Assembly: GCA_019787685.1 (NCBI GenBank)
Contig: JAHNUO010000003.1
Span: 1,922,001 to 1,986,000 of the forward strand
DNA from: Chiua virens
Lineage: Eukaryota; Basidiomycota; Agaricomycetes; Boletales; Boletaceae
Reading direction: 5' to 3'
DNA length: 64,000 nucleotides
The translations under genes and the position numbers were made by a program. The notes beneath the pieces were generated by a model. It saw only the letters and a program-made list of their open reading frames with translations. It was not told the origin of the DNA and made no database searches. Positions 27,101 to 40,253 of the stretch are shown piece by piece (positions within the stretch are counted from its first letter, which is position 1; the number at the start of each line of letters is the position of its first letter).

Positions 27101-28201
27101 AAGTGCACGTTCGGCAACGCGGGTTTTCCCGTGACTTCGATCTTCAATATCGGCAGCATGAATGAAGATCCAACCACCCAAGCTTTTATCATTCGGGAAA
27201 ACTCTAGCATATTGTTCTCCCGCACTCGAGGACAACTTCAGGAAACCTGGTCGGAGACATCGTTCAGGATGCAGAGTCTTCGTGACAACCCTCTTGCGGC
27301 GAAACAAGAATTCAACCTCATCAGCGACCCAGGCTACAAAGGCATATATTTCGAGCTCACCTTCGAACCCAACCCATCTCCTTCTCGCGACCTGACGCAC
27401 CGTCCTAAAATGGCGATCCTGCGAGAGCAGGGCGTTAACGGCCATGTCGAAATGGCCTGGGCATTCACCGAAGCTGGCTTCGATACCGTTGACGTCCATA
27501 TGACCGACATCCTTAGTGAACGAGTCTCTTTGATCGATTTCCGTGGACTAGCCGCCTGCGGCGGTTTCTCCTATGGTGACGTCCTTGGTGCCGGGAAGGG
27601 TTGGGCACACTCAGTTCGCCTGAATGAAGTCGCAAGGCGACAGTTCAAGCGATTCTTCGAGGATGAAAACACCTTTACCCTTGGCGTGTGCAACGGGTGC
27701 CAATTCCTCAGCCATCTCCGCGAGCTGATACCCGGTGCGACGGACTGGCCCGCTTTCAAGCAGAATGTTAGTGAGCGATTCGAAGCGCGGGTTTGCATGG
27801 TCCAAGTCGCGCAAAGTGACGTCACCCGGCGTTCTGTGTTCCTGCGGGATATGGTTGGCTCTAAGCTCCCCGTCCCCGTGGCGCACGGAGAAGGGCGGGC
27901 CTCGTTCGCGAAAGGTGACGCTCAGCTGCGAGGTTTACAGGCCGCAGGTCTCGTTGCTACGCGATATGTGGATTCTGAAGGATTACCGACCCAAGTATAC
28001 CCTATGAATCCCAACGGAAGCGTGGATGGGATTGCTGGTGTGCAGACGCCGGACGGCCGGGTGCTTGCACTGATGCCTCACCCTGAGCGGGCAACCACAC
28101 TGGAGAGTAATAGCTGGTACCCGCCCGCGTTCTCGGATGCCTGGAAAGGTGTGGGTCCTTGGTTCAAGTTGTTCCAGAGCGCGAGAGCCTGGGTAAATTG
28201 A
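24139..28201 (+). CDS. ADE6: Phosphoribosylformylglycinamidine synthase (FGAM synthase)
   Basis: Large eukaryotic-type PurL, about 1,350 residues, converting FGAR, glutamine and ATP to FGAM in step four of cytosolic purine synthesis. The N-terminal domain begins [15 protein letters not shown]; the synthase part carries the [18 protein letters not shown] motif, the metal and ATP-site stretch [27 protein letters not shown], and GKDSMSMSM. The C-terminal class I glutaminase has the nucleophile in LGVCNGCQF and PHPE. No introns are evident. The sequence as given shows two frame changes, one near 24270-24330 in the N-terminal domain and one near 26823, where FKEIGSEAP would need one extra G. Both correspond to a single missing base. 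Because this enzyme is normally essential for purine prototrophy, sequence error is the likeliest cause. Confidence 0.9.
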
Positions 28202-30533
28202 AAGTGAGCTGATTCCTTGTTGCGAGCTATGTGTTCATGAGCTTGATATACATATATTGTTTAGTCAGAAGTCGAATCAGAACCTCGATGGTGACTGATC
28301 TGCAAAATAATTTGTCGTTGTAAGCTATTCAAAGCCCTGTTTATGTCGTCGTACACAAAATCAAAACCTGAGCTCGCTGGTCCTGCGTGATTCAGCGTGG
28401 ACCCATCACTTTCCCGCACACCGTGACACCCCCACCTTTCACACTGCCTCCATCTCCTGCCTCCATCTCCCACCCCCTGTCCGAGTCTACAACGACAGAA
28501 CAGAACACTCTTTTGATCCATCTTTGCGCAATTGACAATCATATTTCTTTCATACGTACTAAAATCACTGTAAAGCCTGACCAACCTTCCTGAAAAGGGC
28601 AGTAACTTGAATGGACGATAACATCCTGGATATCCAAGAATGTACCAGACAGACATTCAGTCAAGAAAAAAAATGTACGTCCAATACTCGATATTGCCCA
28701 ATGTTTGCCCTTGGGTGAATGGAATGAAAGGGGAGAGTTCAAGAGAAGGCTCACAATTGTTGAATAAATCCCAGTTTTACTTCAAAGACACAACAAAAGA
28801 TATACTAGATACATACATCAGCGAGTACGCAGTGACCCACATCAGCGCATACAATGGACATTGATATCTGAGGTATTATACCTTTACAAGGCCTGAGATG
28901 AAACTACTTTCCACTTTTACCGCGGATGCTAAAGCTTGATCAAATCTGTGGTGTCTGTGTCGAACTTACGAAGGGTATAGCATCTGGCGGACAATCGAGG
29001 CCAATATTCAGTATATGCATTAAGGTCATGCTAAGCTCATGCCAAATTCACTGGGCCACAATAACAAACCCATGAAAAAATTGCTAGCAGATTGTGCCAG
29101 TGGACTAGGAGTTCCGGAACACACTGAGGACGAATAGTATTGCACCCAGGTCCACGGTTTGCACTGAGATGTTTTCAGTAAAATATCAACTCCGAAGATG
29201 GCTGGTGCTGACCCAGATGTATTCTATCTTCATTGATATCGATCAGGTGCAGTAAGCTTTCCCATGTATGTCAGAGAGTATGCATGGTACATCTTGCGGA
29301 AATGCAAGGACTGACGAGAATAAGTTAAAGCTTGTGCCCGACGTATCAGAACGGAACCTATGGCTTACTGTAATCATATCCGACAGCGGTGAGGGCAGCG
29401 ACTGTGAAAATCCTGTGAGAACTGGTCAACACATACGAACACACGAGACGCATAGTTATTCTGCAGAATAGCAACGAGAGAAGATGGTGTAATAGAAGAC
29501 ATACTCTTGACAGGCTTGAACTAAGACAATCAGAAGGGCAGACAGGAAGAAGGGTTGAATAAGTAAGGCCTTTATTTTGCAGTACCAGTGGTGATAAAAC
29601 GTGATGCTGAGCATCACGGCGTTGAAGTGGCTAGGCTGCCCCACCGCCTTCAATGAGCACCAATGCCGATCCGGCAGGTAGCTTTTACTTTTGGAAGTAG
29701 GAGCTGGATCTTTGTCAAGCATCCGAGGGTTCGAGCAGTAAATCGATAGTGAATCCTAACGACGTTTTCTCTTCAGATGACTTCCTTGATGAGTTAGATT
29801 AACGATCATGGAAGGGCTTCCCAGGATTTCGCGTCGTTAGTGTCATTCACCCGACCCACTTAAGCAGGCCACACACGAGGCGAAATTTCGAGTTCCGAGA
29901 GATATGATGGACGACAGAAAGATAACAAGGTCGAAAGGCGTGACATGGATAAAATGGAGCGTTGAGCAAGACTGGTACTTTCATATGGAGGAAAGCCACC
30001 GGCCCTTCATAATAGCGATCGAAGTGCGTTTTGGTGGTGATTCGGCTCTGAACGTATATGAAATATGGATTAGAGTTCGAGACATGTATATACTTCGAAC
30101 TTACTGGTCAACAAAGCCTGAGTGCTTGAGAACATCATCTTCCCAGAAGCTGGAGGCCCTTCCTCAAACATGACCGTATGGGACAAGGTGTGCATTGCTT
30201 TTTTGCAACAAAGTTGTCGTGACGAGAGGCTTGATCGACTGATCGAACGCTGGTGCTGGACGTCGAACGATGAGCGGTGTTCGAATGACAACAACAATCG
30301 ACATGCCAACTGGGAGGTGCCCACAGTGGACATGCCACCTTCCTTCAAGGTTCGGAGCTCTGAGCGTTGTGCCTGGTGTTTTGCTTTCATCCGCTAAGCG
30401 CGTTGACCACACTCCAGTGTCCACACCGACCACTATCGCACCGAATTGCCCTTCATTCATATCCGCTTAGGGCGAATCAAAGCGTTACTTTTCTATTTAA
30501 TGCGATGATACGGGAGCTAGACTGCAATCAGAC
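28202..30533. other. Gene-poor stretch, nothing recognised
   Basis: About 2.3 kb with only short ORFs lacking family resemblance and no plausible splice-joined gene. No terminal repeats, tRNA or low-complexity array was found by eye. It could hold long UTRs, a non-coding RNA or an old decayed element. Confidence 0.45.
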
Positions 30534-31094
30534 ATGCCGTATACCATCTCTGAGCGCACCAATCTCTCATTTGTGATCATCCCGAGACCATCTCTTTGGG
30601 TCACAGAGGAAGAGGAAGAAGACGATGGGTACAACAGCGACATCTCGGACGGTCTCCCAGAAATGATCAATATCTGGGACGTAACAAACCCATTCGCCGC
30701 GCACAATCGTGTACCCGCCTACGTCGTACGCGCCAGACGCTATGAATGCATTGGTCCACTGGAAAGCCACTTGCCCCCGAGTCAACTTGACGTCATCGAT
30801 GAGGGCGACGAGGAATATGACCACGACAGTCTCTTCGACTCCGATGTGGATAGTGGTTCCGGTGTGGATGGCGATGACGGCTCGGAGTTTGACGAGGAAG
30901 ATGACGAGAGAGAAGAAGTCGACGAGGATGGATCCGAACTTGAAGACAACAAACCCATTACTCTCCCACGCCTCCTTCACATTGGCCCCTTTCTCTCCCC
31001 ACCGCCCGTCCCCTGGGAGGATCTCAGCCGCGTCCTCGCAGGGCGAAACGCGATCTCCATCGATCCTGCTGAACTCGGCAAGGACACTACTTGA
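30534..31094 (+). CDS. Hypothetical acidic protein
   Basis: Uninterrupted 186-residue ORF. Two acidic runs dominate: TEEEEEDDGYNSD near residue 25 and a 50-residue Asp/Glu block near residues 85-140. The ends are more ordinary (INIWDVTNPFAAHNRVPAYVVRARRYECIG, and LPRLLHIGPFLSPPPVPWEDL). No catalytic motif, membrane span or signal peptide. It starts about 405 bases upstream of the putative RAD5 start on the same strand. Its even composition outside the acidic blocks suggests real coding, but no family is recognised. Confidence 0.5.
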   Translation: MPYTISERTNLSFVIIPRPSLWVTEEEEEDDGYNSDISDGLPEMINIWDVTNPFAAHNRVPAYVVRARRYECIGPLESHLPPSQLDVIDEGDEEYDHDSLFDSDVDSGSGVDGDDGSEFDEEDDEREEVDEDGSELEDNKPITLPRLLHIGPFLSPPPVPWEDLSRVLAGRNAISIDPAELGKDTT

Positions 31095-31538
31095 TCATTG
31101 ACAATGTTGATTGTATTCCTTTCATACATACACATACCACAAATGCAGGCATGTAACATATGCATATGTAACTACTAGCAAGCACATACATTATATAAAG
31201 CACCATTGGCATGAGTTATACCGATTCCGCCGTTTGCTTAACCCGAACGATGTTTCTTAACCAGGGATCCTCTCAAACATAGTCGAAATGTGCCTTGAAG
31301 ACTGCAAGAACGCATACCTGGTTCCGTGAAGCTCCTTTGTACATTGTTGATCGGTTGGGAGAGGTGTTTACATATGTTGTTCAAAGGCCTTGGAACCTAA
31401 TAAATCAAAATAACGCGTTGTCATCTAATGACGGCGACGCGACCGTGACACCACACAAATTTCGTCTTCTAGCAATCTTCCTCTCTCTAGAAGCTCACAT
31501 GAGTGACAGCTTCGCTGTTCTTCACAGATCCGGATGAT

Positions 31539-34500
31539 ATGGATGCATCTCCAGAAACCCATCCAAATTCAGAGGAGGTCCATCCAGAGGCTCTACAACC
31601 TTCCCAACCGGAAGCTACTTTCTTCTCGCCCCAACAAGTCCGTGAAAAACGACTGTTCCTTCCAGATAGTGATGACGAGACTATCCCAACTTTCGAATGT
31701 CTACCAAATTCCATCGTTGGGATGACTCCCCTGGCGACGGCTGCTGGCGACGACAGCGACCTCGAGCTGCCTTCTGTCGAAGAGGTACCACATGCATCAA
31801 GCATCAGTAGTATGTCTTCTCCGGCATCAAGAAATTCCTCTCCGCTTCCCGAGGTTACCACGAGGTCATCCCCACCTCCTACCAAGAAAAGACGCCTGTC
31901 ATTTTCTGCCGAATCATCTAAAGCTATTGTCCAATCAGACAGTACATACCTAGGGACATTATTGGTTCCGAACGCTTGGAGCACGGTCAAGGGAAGAGGT
32001 TACATCAACCCAGGGGATGAGATCAAAATCGAGAGAGAGTGCCCTGATGATGCCGGTGCCGCGGCCCAAGCCAAGGGAGGGAAGAAACAACTCACCCTCA
32101 AGGCAATGTTGAAACCTCAGCCAGCCAAAAACGCGAAACGAAAGACCGATACGATTGTTCGACTTACAAATGAAGGGGGATTTGGTGCGTACAACTGTCG
32201 CTTCAATGGTAGCAGACTGTATAACTTGGCTTAAGAGTTTGGCCGACTGCCGCAAGATGTCTCTGGATGGGTATCAAAACTATTGGATATGGGTAACTGA
32301 TTCTTCCTCACTTCATTTCTCGTGTCTAATTCACACATCCTCCAAGGTCTGATCGCGTTTAAGGGCAGTACCATGGTTGATTGCCCGACCGTCCTCTACT
32401 CAGGCGCGGACATGATTGTTTCCCTCTCTGTCCATATTTCCGCTTCCGCATTCAAGCCTGTTGGTACCCCAGACTCTTCCCATTCGAAAGCAATTTTCAA
32501 CCAAGGCAAGGAAACTGATGAAGAACAGTCTCTTCGAGAACGAAAAGCTGCGCTCTTAACATTATTTGACGCTGCCAATCTTCGACCGCGCATTAGTGCA
32601 CGAGCTTTGAGTAGCAGTCCAATTCCCACTGAAGATGACCGGCAAAGTGGAAACTCTACGCGGAAGCTGGCAGCCACAAAGAAAACAAGAACCGAAATAG
32701 TAGGAGACGGAGAGGAAATTGAAATCGAAGAGGGTGAAGAGTTGTCCGACAATCAACTGGACCTGATCTACCGAAGGTACTCGAACTATGCCTTCCGTGT
32801 ATGACAGTCTAATAGTGTCTACAGGGCACAGCAACACGACCAGAGCATGGCAGAGATGGATCCCCCACTAACATTCACCCTCACATTGAGGGGGTATCAA
32901 AAGCAAGCATTAACGCAAGTCTGCCCTCGCCTGTGTAATTTACGTTCTTATCATGAAGTAGGTGGATGCATTCTATGGAATCTGGTGAAGGGTCCGCGAG
33001 AGAAGCAACATCCATGCATCCGCTATGGAGCGAGTAAGTCTCAATCTGGCTCTTAGCGCCACGCATCATGACCGATACAGATATGTCTTCCCTGTTGAAC
33101 CGGGCAATGGTTTAATCGATTTGACTGAGGACGAGAAATCATTCTACTTCAATCCTTTCTCTGGTGAACTTAGCCTACAGTTCCCCAAGACTGAGCGCAA
33201 ATTTAGAGGTGGGATTTTGGCGTGAGTCCTTGCACGTTGAGCCCAGATTTAAACTCATAAACTCTTGTAGAGATGGTAAGCTTTATCACCTTCACCATGG
33301 AAACTGATCCCCAAGCATACCTCATTCAACAGAAAGTAAGCACCGAGTCAATCCATTAGTTTTCTTTCTCTAACCTTCGTCCACAGTGGGAATGGGCAAG
33401 ACGATCATGTTAGCAGCACTGATCCACACTAATAAAGGACCGGAGTCTATTCGTGTGGACCGGAATGAATCCACTCGTGGTCGTCAGTTAAGACTGGACT
33501 CGGCCTTCCGACCCTTACCACCTAATCAAAGCAAACGACCGAGGAAAGGTCCTTCGGCCACCTTGGTCGTTGCTCCGACATCTCTTCTATCGCAATGGTC
33601 GGAGGAACTGGAGCGTTGCAGTGTTCCTGGCTCTGTGCGAGTTCATGTTTGGCATGGGCAAAATAGGTTAGATCTGGAGGGCATAGAGACTGATGAAGAC
33701 AATGACATAGGCATACCCATCGTCATTACCTCTTATGGTGTCTTGGCTTCTGAGCACTCCAAGATCGAGAAATCAAATGGCCAATCATCGGTCTACCAAA
33801 GTAGTGTATTATTTTTTTCACCTACTCGGTTTCTGACTTTCCACGACAGTCGAGTGGATGAGAGTCATCCTGGACGAGGCACACCACTGCAAATCCAGAA
33901 CAAGTAAAACCGCCAAGGCCGTCTACGCGCTCAGAGCAAGGCGGAAGTGGGCCGTGACGGGAACGCCAATCGTAAACAAGCTCGAGGACCTTCACTCCCT
34001 CTTGTCAGAGAAGCATCTTTTTGTCAGGGTTTTCTGCTCATTCCTCAACAGAAAATTCCTGGATTTCAGTCCCTGGTCATCCTATGCCTTTTTCCGCTCG
34101 TACGCGACACCTTTGACAACGTACGGCTGCTTGCTAAAAAGTGGATCTAGGTTTATTACGTTACCATTTCTTGCTCGTGACCCTAAAGCGATCGAGATAG
34201 TGCAAGTCATCTTGGAAAGCATTTTGCTCCGTAGAGAGAAGAACATGCGAGATAGCGATGGGAAGCAGATCGTAGAGCTGCCGCCGAAGGAAGATGTTAT
34301 CGAAACTCTCCGCTTTTCCACCGCAGAACAGAAAGTTTACGACTCTATCTATGATACCGCCAAGCGAAATTTCGATCAGCTCAATGCGAAAGGATTAGTT
34401 GGCAAGAATTATACTCACATTCTCGCCATGCTGATGCGGTCCGTGCATAGAAGATCTGTTTTCCCGCGGCTAACAAAGTAGTTCCCAGCTTGCGACGGGC

Positions 34501-35802
34501 CGTGCTTCACCCAGATCTTGTCATAGATCCAACGGAGCAAGTGATCAACCCTCCACCGAACTTCAAATGTATCGAAGTTGACACTTTAATGCATGATGTC
34601 GCTGAAAGGCAACCCTCTGACGCCCCACAGACGTCATATGTAAAGGATGTGCTCTCTAAGCTTGCGACACCCGAGATCGACGAATGCCCTATCTGTCTCG
34701 ACGTAATGCAAACTGCGGTCATCATCCCACTATGTTTGCATCGGTGGTAAGTATAGTCCATTCTTTGTGCTGTCAACTGTTTACGTTGTTCTTAGTTGCA
34801 AAGATTGTATCATTGCCTATATCACAAGTTGTACCGAGCGAAACGAAAAAGGGCTCTGCCCTTCTTGTTCCCGAGGGCCCGTCAAAGAAAACGAGTTGAT
34901 AGAAGTTCTCAGACCCAAAATTGAAGATCAAATGGAACTCATTGCTCACCCTTCAGCGGATGATGAAGCCGCCGGGCCTGTGCTGGCACCAGCGGTTGAA
35001 CTACGCCGTAATGACTTCCGCTCCTCTACTAAACTAAATGCCTTAATTCAAAATCTAAGTGAGTCGTGTTTATCACTTAATGGTGAACGGTGCTTACGAT
35101 TGTCAAATAGATCGACTGCGAGATCAAGATCCATACTTCCGCGCAATCGTTTTCTCTCAGTTCACTTCATTCCTCACGCTCATATCGACAGCTCTTGACC
35201 GTGAACGCTTTGCTTGGTATCGCTTTGATGGTTCTATGGACATGAACAAGCGTAGCGCGGCGATAGCCGAGTTCAAACAAAATGAACGCAAGTCCAAAGT
35301 TTTGATCGTTAGCTTGAGGGCTGGTGGGGTTGGGTTGAATGTAAGGATTCTTCTCCTTCAGAATAGTCTTTGCTCATCTCAACAGCTTACCTGCGCCAAT
35401 CATGTGTTCATGGTATCATTTTCAGTATCATTTTTTACATCGCGAATATAACCCTAGTTTTAGATGGATTGCTGGTGGAATGCAGCCATCGAGAATCAAG
35501 GTAATTTTTTAGTTGAATTGTACCTGCATGTAATGACCATTTTTTTCAGCGATTGATCGCGTCCATCGCATTGGTCAAGAGAAAACCGTCTATGTCAAAC
35601 ACTTCATCGTAAGAACGCTTCGTTCAGCCTGCTTTTAATACTGACATTGGTCCAGATCGAAGATACCATTGAAGGAAAGATCCTAGAGATCCAGAAACGC
35701 AAGACCGCCATGGTCAAGGAAGCCTTCCGAGGAAAGAACAAGTCGGGAAAAACGGATTCCGAGAGTTTGGAAAATCTCAATCTTATCTTTGGTAATCATT
35801 AG
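31539..35802 (+). CDS. RAD5: RAD5-type HIRAN/SNF2/RING DNA repair protein, 19 exons
   Basis: Rad5/HLTF homologue: a DNA translocase and ubiquitin ligase that polyubiquitinates PCNA for error-free damage tolerance. Model exons: 31539-32184, 32236-32292, 32347-32776, 32825-32914, 32962-33033, 33081-33221, 33271-33275, 33333-33335, 33387-33800, 33850-34003, 34052-34099, 34151-34438, 34489-34746, 34796-35058, 35111-35340, 35386-35412, 35464-35500, 35550-35608, 35656-35802; 1,122 residues with no frame break. HIRAN-like domain at YLGTLLVPNAWST; helicase motif I LADEMGMGKTIM; DEAH box VILDEAHHC; RING at ECPICLD...CLHRCCKDC...CPSC; motifs V and VI at SLRAGGVGLN and AIDRVHRIGQ. Motif I is assembled from exons of 5 and 3 nt. 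The intron after 32914 uses a GC donor (GCAAGT). The start is the first in-frame ATG; an upstream short exon is possible. Confidence 0.92.
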
Positions 35803-36223
35803 TTACAAGCCCGCGTAAATGGGAGGAAATTGATTTGCATTCTGTTCTTCCCGAGTCCGCCTCATAAACTTGTGGCCCGGGCTTGTTGGTACTATCCTGA
35901 CGTGTCTTGCTCCACGACCTTAAACCGAGTCTGACTCACTGACTCGGAGCCAGAACGCTGGTAAGGTGCGCGGACAGCTAGCCTGAAGTGGTCCAGGGCC
36001 CAGGCCCCATTGGAACTAAATGACTCGGAGAATGATTCTGTGCGATACTTTATAACTTATAACCTGCAAAACCATCATGATCCCGCGTACCGAGAGCTTA
36101 AACTCAAGGCTGGGGCTAGGGAGGATGTTGTGACACGGACATGCTGAGCAACCGTGACGTGACGCAAGTGTGACAGGGTTACATTCCTGTGCGAGCGGTA
36201 TCTGTTCTTCATTCGCAACGGCC
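35803..36223. other. Intergenic between RAD5 and SNX3
   Basis: About 420 bases with no gene; RAD5 3' UTR and SNX3 promoter are expected here. Confidence 0.4.
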
Positions 36224-36926
36224 ATGGCCACGGTATCACCTTTTGCTCGAAGCAGCGCATTCGACGAGCCCCGTCTCGGGGCGCATGAGCAGACCGTGTG
36301 TACTTCTCGAACCTTTCTCTCTCCCCCCTGAATGAACCCGAGCAAGCTTCTTGCAGATCGAAGAGATGTATAGCGTTCCAGAGAGTTTTCTGGAAATTGA
36401 GGTCCGCAACCCTCAGACGCACGGTAGGCAGCCCTTCTCGGCCCATATTTGTCGACGCATCGTGATTGATGTCGCTCTAGGATTTGGTCGCAAGATGTTT
36501 ACCGACTACGAAATCGTGTGCAAAGTGTGTTCTCACTTGACTGTGCTTTCTCCCGCTGCGGGTGTGAGTGCTTATCGTAAACTTAGACCAATATACCTGC
36601 CTTCAAATTACGTCACTCACTCGTCAGACGCCGATATTCTGACTTTGAAGCGTTCCGCGATATCCTCGAACGGGAGTCTACTCGCGTCAATATCCCTGCC
36701 CTCCCTGGCAAGGTCTTCACTAACAGATTCTCTGATGAGGTCATTGAGACCCGAAGGGAAGGACTCGAGCGGTTCTTGTGCATCGTAGCTGGTCATCCCC
36801 TTCTGCAGGTACGGCCTCGCGTCCGCGTTTGTTTTGTTCTATGTTAAACGCTTTCCTTAGACCGGCAGCAAAGTTCTCTGTGCATTTTTGCAGGACCCAG
36901 GCTGGGATAAAGCCCAGTGGCTATAA
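36224..36926 (+). CDS. SNX3: Sorting nexin 3 (Grd19), PX-domain protein
   Basis: Model: exons 36224-36295, 36357-36423, 36481-36524, 36587-36808 and 36861-36926; 156 residues, normal for SNX3. After a short leader the PX domain runs from [26 protein letters not shown] through the PtdIns3P-binding [44 protein letters not shown], and ends [10 protein letters not shown], the usual C-terminus. SNX3 binds PtdIns3P on early endosomes and works with retromer to recycle cargo to the Golgi. The start exon was chosen because ATG 36224 gives an open frame to a GTGTGT donor and joins in frame to IEEMY. No defects. Confidence 0.92.
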
Positions 36927-37153
36927 ATCCATCTCGCGACTGCCAAGTACACATCATGCCAATCCCACCTTGTCTACTCCCCCGTTTCTATGGATGTTGC
37001 CTAGTTTCGCAGCTCCCCAGTTTCCGTATGATTCCACGCTTGGTTCTTGTATATTCATATTTGTTCCCCAGCGACCCTCGTTTCACTCGTTCTAACCAAT
37101 GTCAATTGTCAGTTGGAATTCGTAGTACATGCCTCCGGTACTTAAAGTACCAA

Positions 37154-40065
37154 CTATGGAACTTGCATTTCTCTCTCTACTGTACGCTCATGCACGACGA
37201 TGTCCATAACAGATCTGAAGCTCTATCAGCTGTTGACAGAATAGAATCCTCTTCTTATGCTTACCGTAAGTTAACTGCGTACCCAGTCTCGATATCTGTC
37301 AGCGTGAGGACATCGACAGAATGGACACCTGGCGAAATCGCGATAAAGTCCATACGGACAGATTGACAAGTGGATGGCTTGAGCGGGCTGTGAAGGTAAA
37401 TCATCGTTAGAGACGCATGGGTAGAAAGCCATCCTTCTAAACTCACCCAACTCTTACTCGGTTCTGCAACGGTAAGATACCAGGCGGAGCGATCGAAGCC
37501 TTGAGACCTTCCAAATAGCTTTTCCCTCTAAACCCTTCCGTAACTCTACCCTGCTCTGTCTTCTGCTGTCGTCTATCCCCATTCGGATAGCAAACCTCAA
37601 ACCTCCTCGTCCACGAGCTCTGATTAAAGACAAAAATAGTCCAGAGTGAACTGGTCCTGATGGATATAGCCTCTGCTGTCCGAACGGGGAGCTACCACCG
37701 TCCTCGGCAGGCAACATGCTCACAGAGACGACAACGGGCTCGCCGTACGGATCCGATAAGGGTTCCTGTCGTTCGTCAACCGCACTCAAGACGATCGGCA
37801 ACGCTGTTTGTGGCACCGCGCTCGTCATACCCATCCCTCTTTCTCGCTTGATGTCCACGCTCGGTCCAGAGTACCCCTGTTGACTTCCCAGCGCCTGGAC
37901 GTGCGGGAACGCGGGGTACGCTGGCGCAGGCGGTGTGACGAATTGTTGCGCTGACATTTCAGGCGGTGGAGGAGTTGTCCCAAACATGGACATAGGTGAT
38001 CGATTGAATGCTTGAAGTGCAACAGACGGAGGGGTAAATCCCGGCGTTGGAACAGGGCCTGTGGAACCGCCTGGTTGCTCGCGAGACGGTAGAGAGAGAC
38101 GAAGGTTTGCGGTGGGGTTGATGGCACGCATGGCCGTTATACTGCCAGGAAGCGTGTGACGTTTTCCTGCAATTGCTTGGGGAGTGGGCTTTACGCGTGC
38201 AGGGGACATGTGAGATGAGAAAGTGACGCGGCCGGGAAAGGGAGACGCGGGCTCGGGGAGGGCGTTGCGTCCTACAATGGAGGTTTCGTCGAAATTTACA
38301 GGCTCTTCACGATGTTTAGGTGATAGGTCCAGAATGCAATTCCACCGAGATGAGAAGGTTTGAGTGAGGTAGGATAAGGTATTGCTTTTATCCTTTTCTT
38401 CGCTTGTGAGATATGGTCTACCGTAGATGGTGATTGCCACAGTTCTATGTAGTTCGGTACCGTCGTCGACGCATTGACCCGACAGCAAGATATTCTCTTG
38501 ATCGTTTGGTGTGTTCCAAAAGGACACGACATAGAGGAGGTTATACTGTTCCATCGAGCCTATACGAAGAGGAAAGAGACGTTCCTCGGTGTTCGTGCGG
38601 AAAGCGCCTTCACCCCATCCGACCAATCTTGTAGTTGCACCTTCTCCGCCAATCTTCACATCCAAACGTTCGAGCGAGAAACCCACGACTGGACCTGACT
38701 CCCCAGAGTTCTCCACCTCCACGCAGAGGATTACGGTGCGCTCGCTATTTCCCGCTTCTCGCTCGTCCTCAAAATCATCGCCATCGTAAGCATCTTGGTC
38801 GGTTTCGGAAGCAGAGGAATTTCTTGGAAGCAAGACATGAGGGACAAACACAGTACGCATTCGAACACGAAACCCCGAAACCGTCTGCAAGATTTTGCGG
38901 TAAGATTTTCGCAGGATATGAATCGGAGCCTGCTTGGACATTGAAGGTGGTGTTGAGATCTGTCCGGATACGGGAGGAAGCGAAAAGAGTCGTCGACGCG
39001 TTGCATTTCCTAGTCGAGTCGATGGAAGATTGAGTGGCTCGGACTCCTGTGACGTAGTCGGACCTAGTACGATCCTCAAGTTAAACGATTATTGACTGAT
39101 TGGAGTATCCGCGCAGACGTACCCAGTGTGAAGCCCTCAAGTAAGTTAATTTCCTCGAAACCAGTATCATGATCGTCTTCGTCTTCCTCCGCATTGTCAC
39201 TAGCCAGCACGGCCCTCGAGGCCACATCAGAGACTATACTCATTCTGACTAGGTATGCGACGAGCGGGTGAGCTGATTGGGAGAGGGATAGTGCCTTCTC
39301 TCGCAGCGTAGCAGATGCGGTAAGGCAAAGCAGAGGGTCAGCGAAGGAAAGGCGCAGGTAAGCTACAAGGGTTCAACAAGGCTATACCAAAGACAATGAT
39401 ACGATGCTTGCTTACATACGATAAGAGAGAGCTCGTAGACGGCTACCCAGCTTTTCTGGGTCTCGGAAAACAAGAGTGCGAATTTCTCCTTTGATTCTTC
39501 TGTTGCTTTTTTCGTTCCCCAGATACACGAAAAGAGTAGAGTTCCTTCCGATTGCACGTACTTGCGGTCACCTTCAGCAGTCGACGGAATCGGATTTGGT
39601 GTGTTCGGCGGGAATATCGAAGGATGGAGGGAGGAAGGGCGGTCTTTGCCAAGTGTAGACGATGTACGTGGAAGGACAAGACCACCAGTGCCTAGCGCAT
39701 CTTGATTTGGCGTTTGAGAAATGTAGGTCGCTTCGAGCGATATCTGTATATGACAGAGAAAGTCTACAAGAGACCGTGGAGGATGATAGGGCCCAGGTGA
39801 ATTGTTCAGGGATGGATGGTTGATGTGCATCACCAGAAGCAGATTCAACTGCTCGTCTACATACCCGTCAGCTTCGGTGGGATGCAACGATGAGCATGCG
39901 ATGTACCTCACCGAAGAAAGCCTGCTTTCTCTCTGCGTGTGTTTGTTTGACGCTCGAGAGCCAGTCATCGGCGGGCACACCTTCCGGAAATGATACCGAG
40001 GTATCCGGTGTGAGTAGCTCGAGCACACACGAACCGAACAGTGTTTCGAACGTTTCGTCAGCCAT
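37154..40065 (-). CDS. TRS65: TRAPPII subunit Trs65
   Basis: Fungal Trs65, a subunit that helps link TRAPPII monomers; TRAPPII is the Rab11/Ypt31 exchange factor at the late Golgi. The protein starts MADETFETLFGSCVLEL at 40065; the central block ILRKSYRKILQTVSGFRVRMRTVFVPHVLLP (split for citation: RKSYRKILQTVSGFRVRM) is the family signature, and the C-terminal Ig-like part ends ISPGVHSVDVLTLTDIETGY, then after a GTAAGC..TTCAG intron RSVMDIVVHE, stopping at 37154. A long disordered proline-rich segment lies between. Several introns are present in the N-terminal part; I did not fix every junction. Divergent from ELP6 over about 190 bp. Confidence 0.82.
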
Positions 40066-40253
40066 GGCGAGACCGGACTACTGTCGCGATATCAGGTTCT
40101 GTATATCAATCCTAGGATGGTTTTGATGATCTACTTCAGTTTGTGGTCAATGGTAACATGGAGCGTTGTTTGTGTTTGTTGTCCAAAGGCTTCTAGAAAG
40201 ACCAATTTGGAAGGCTGCTGCCAGCTTCAAGATTAGACTGTATGTCATTCCCA
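40066..40253. promoter_or_regulatory. Divergent promoter, TRS65 / ELP6
   Basis: The TRS65 start codon and the earliest recognisable ELP6 coding sequence are under 200 bases apart on opposite strands, so a shared promoter is likely. The first ELP6 exon may lie inside this segment. Confidence 0.4.
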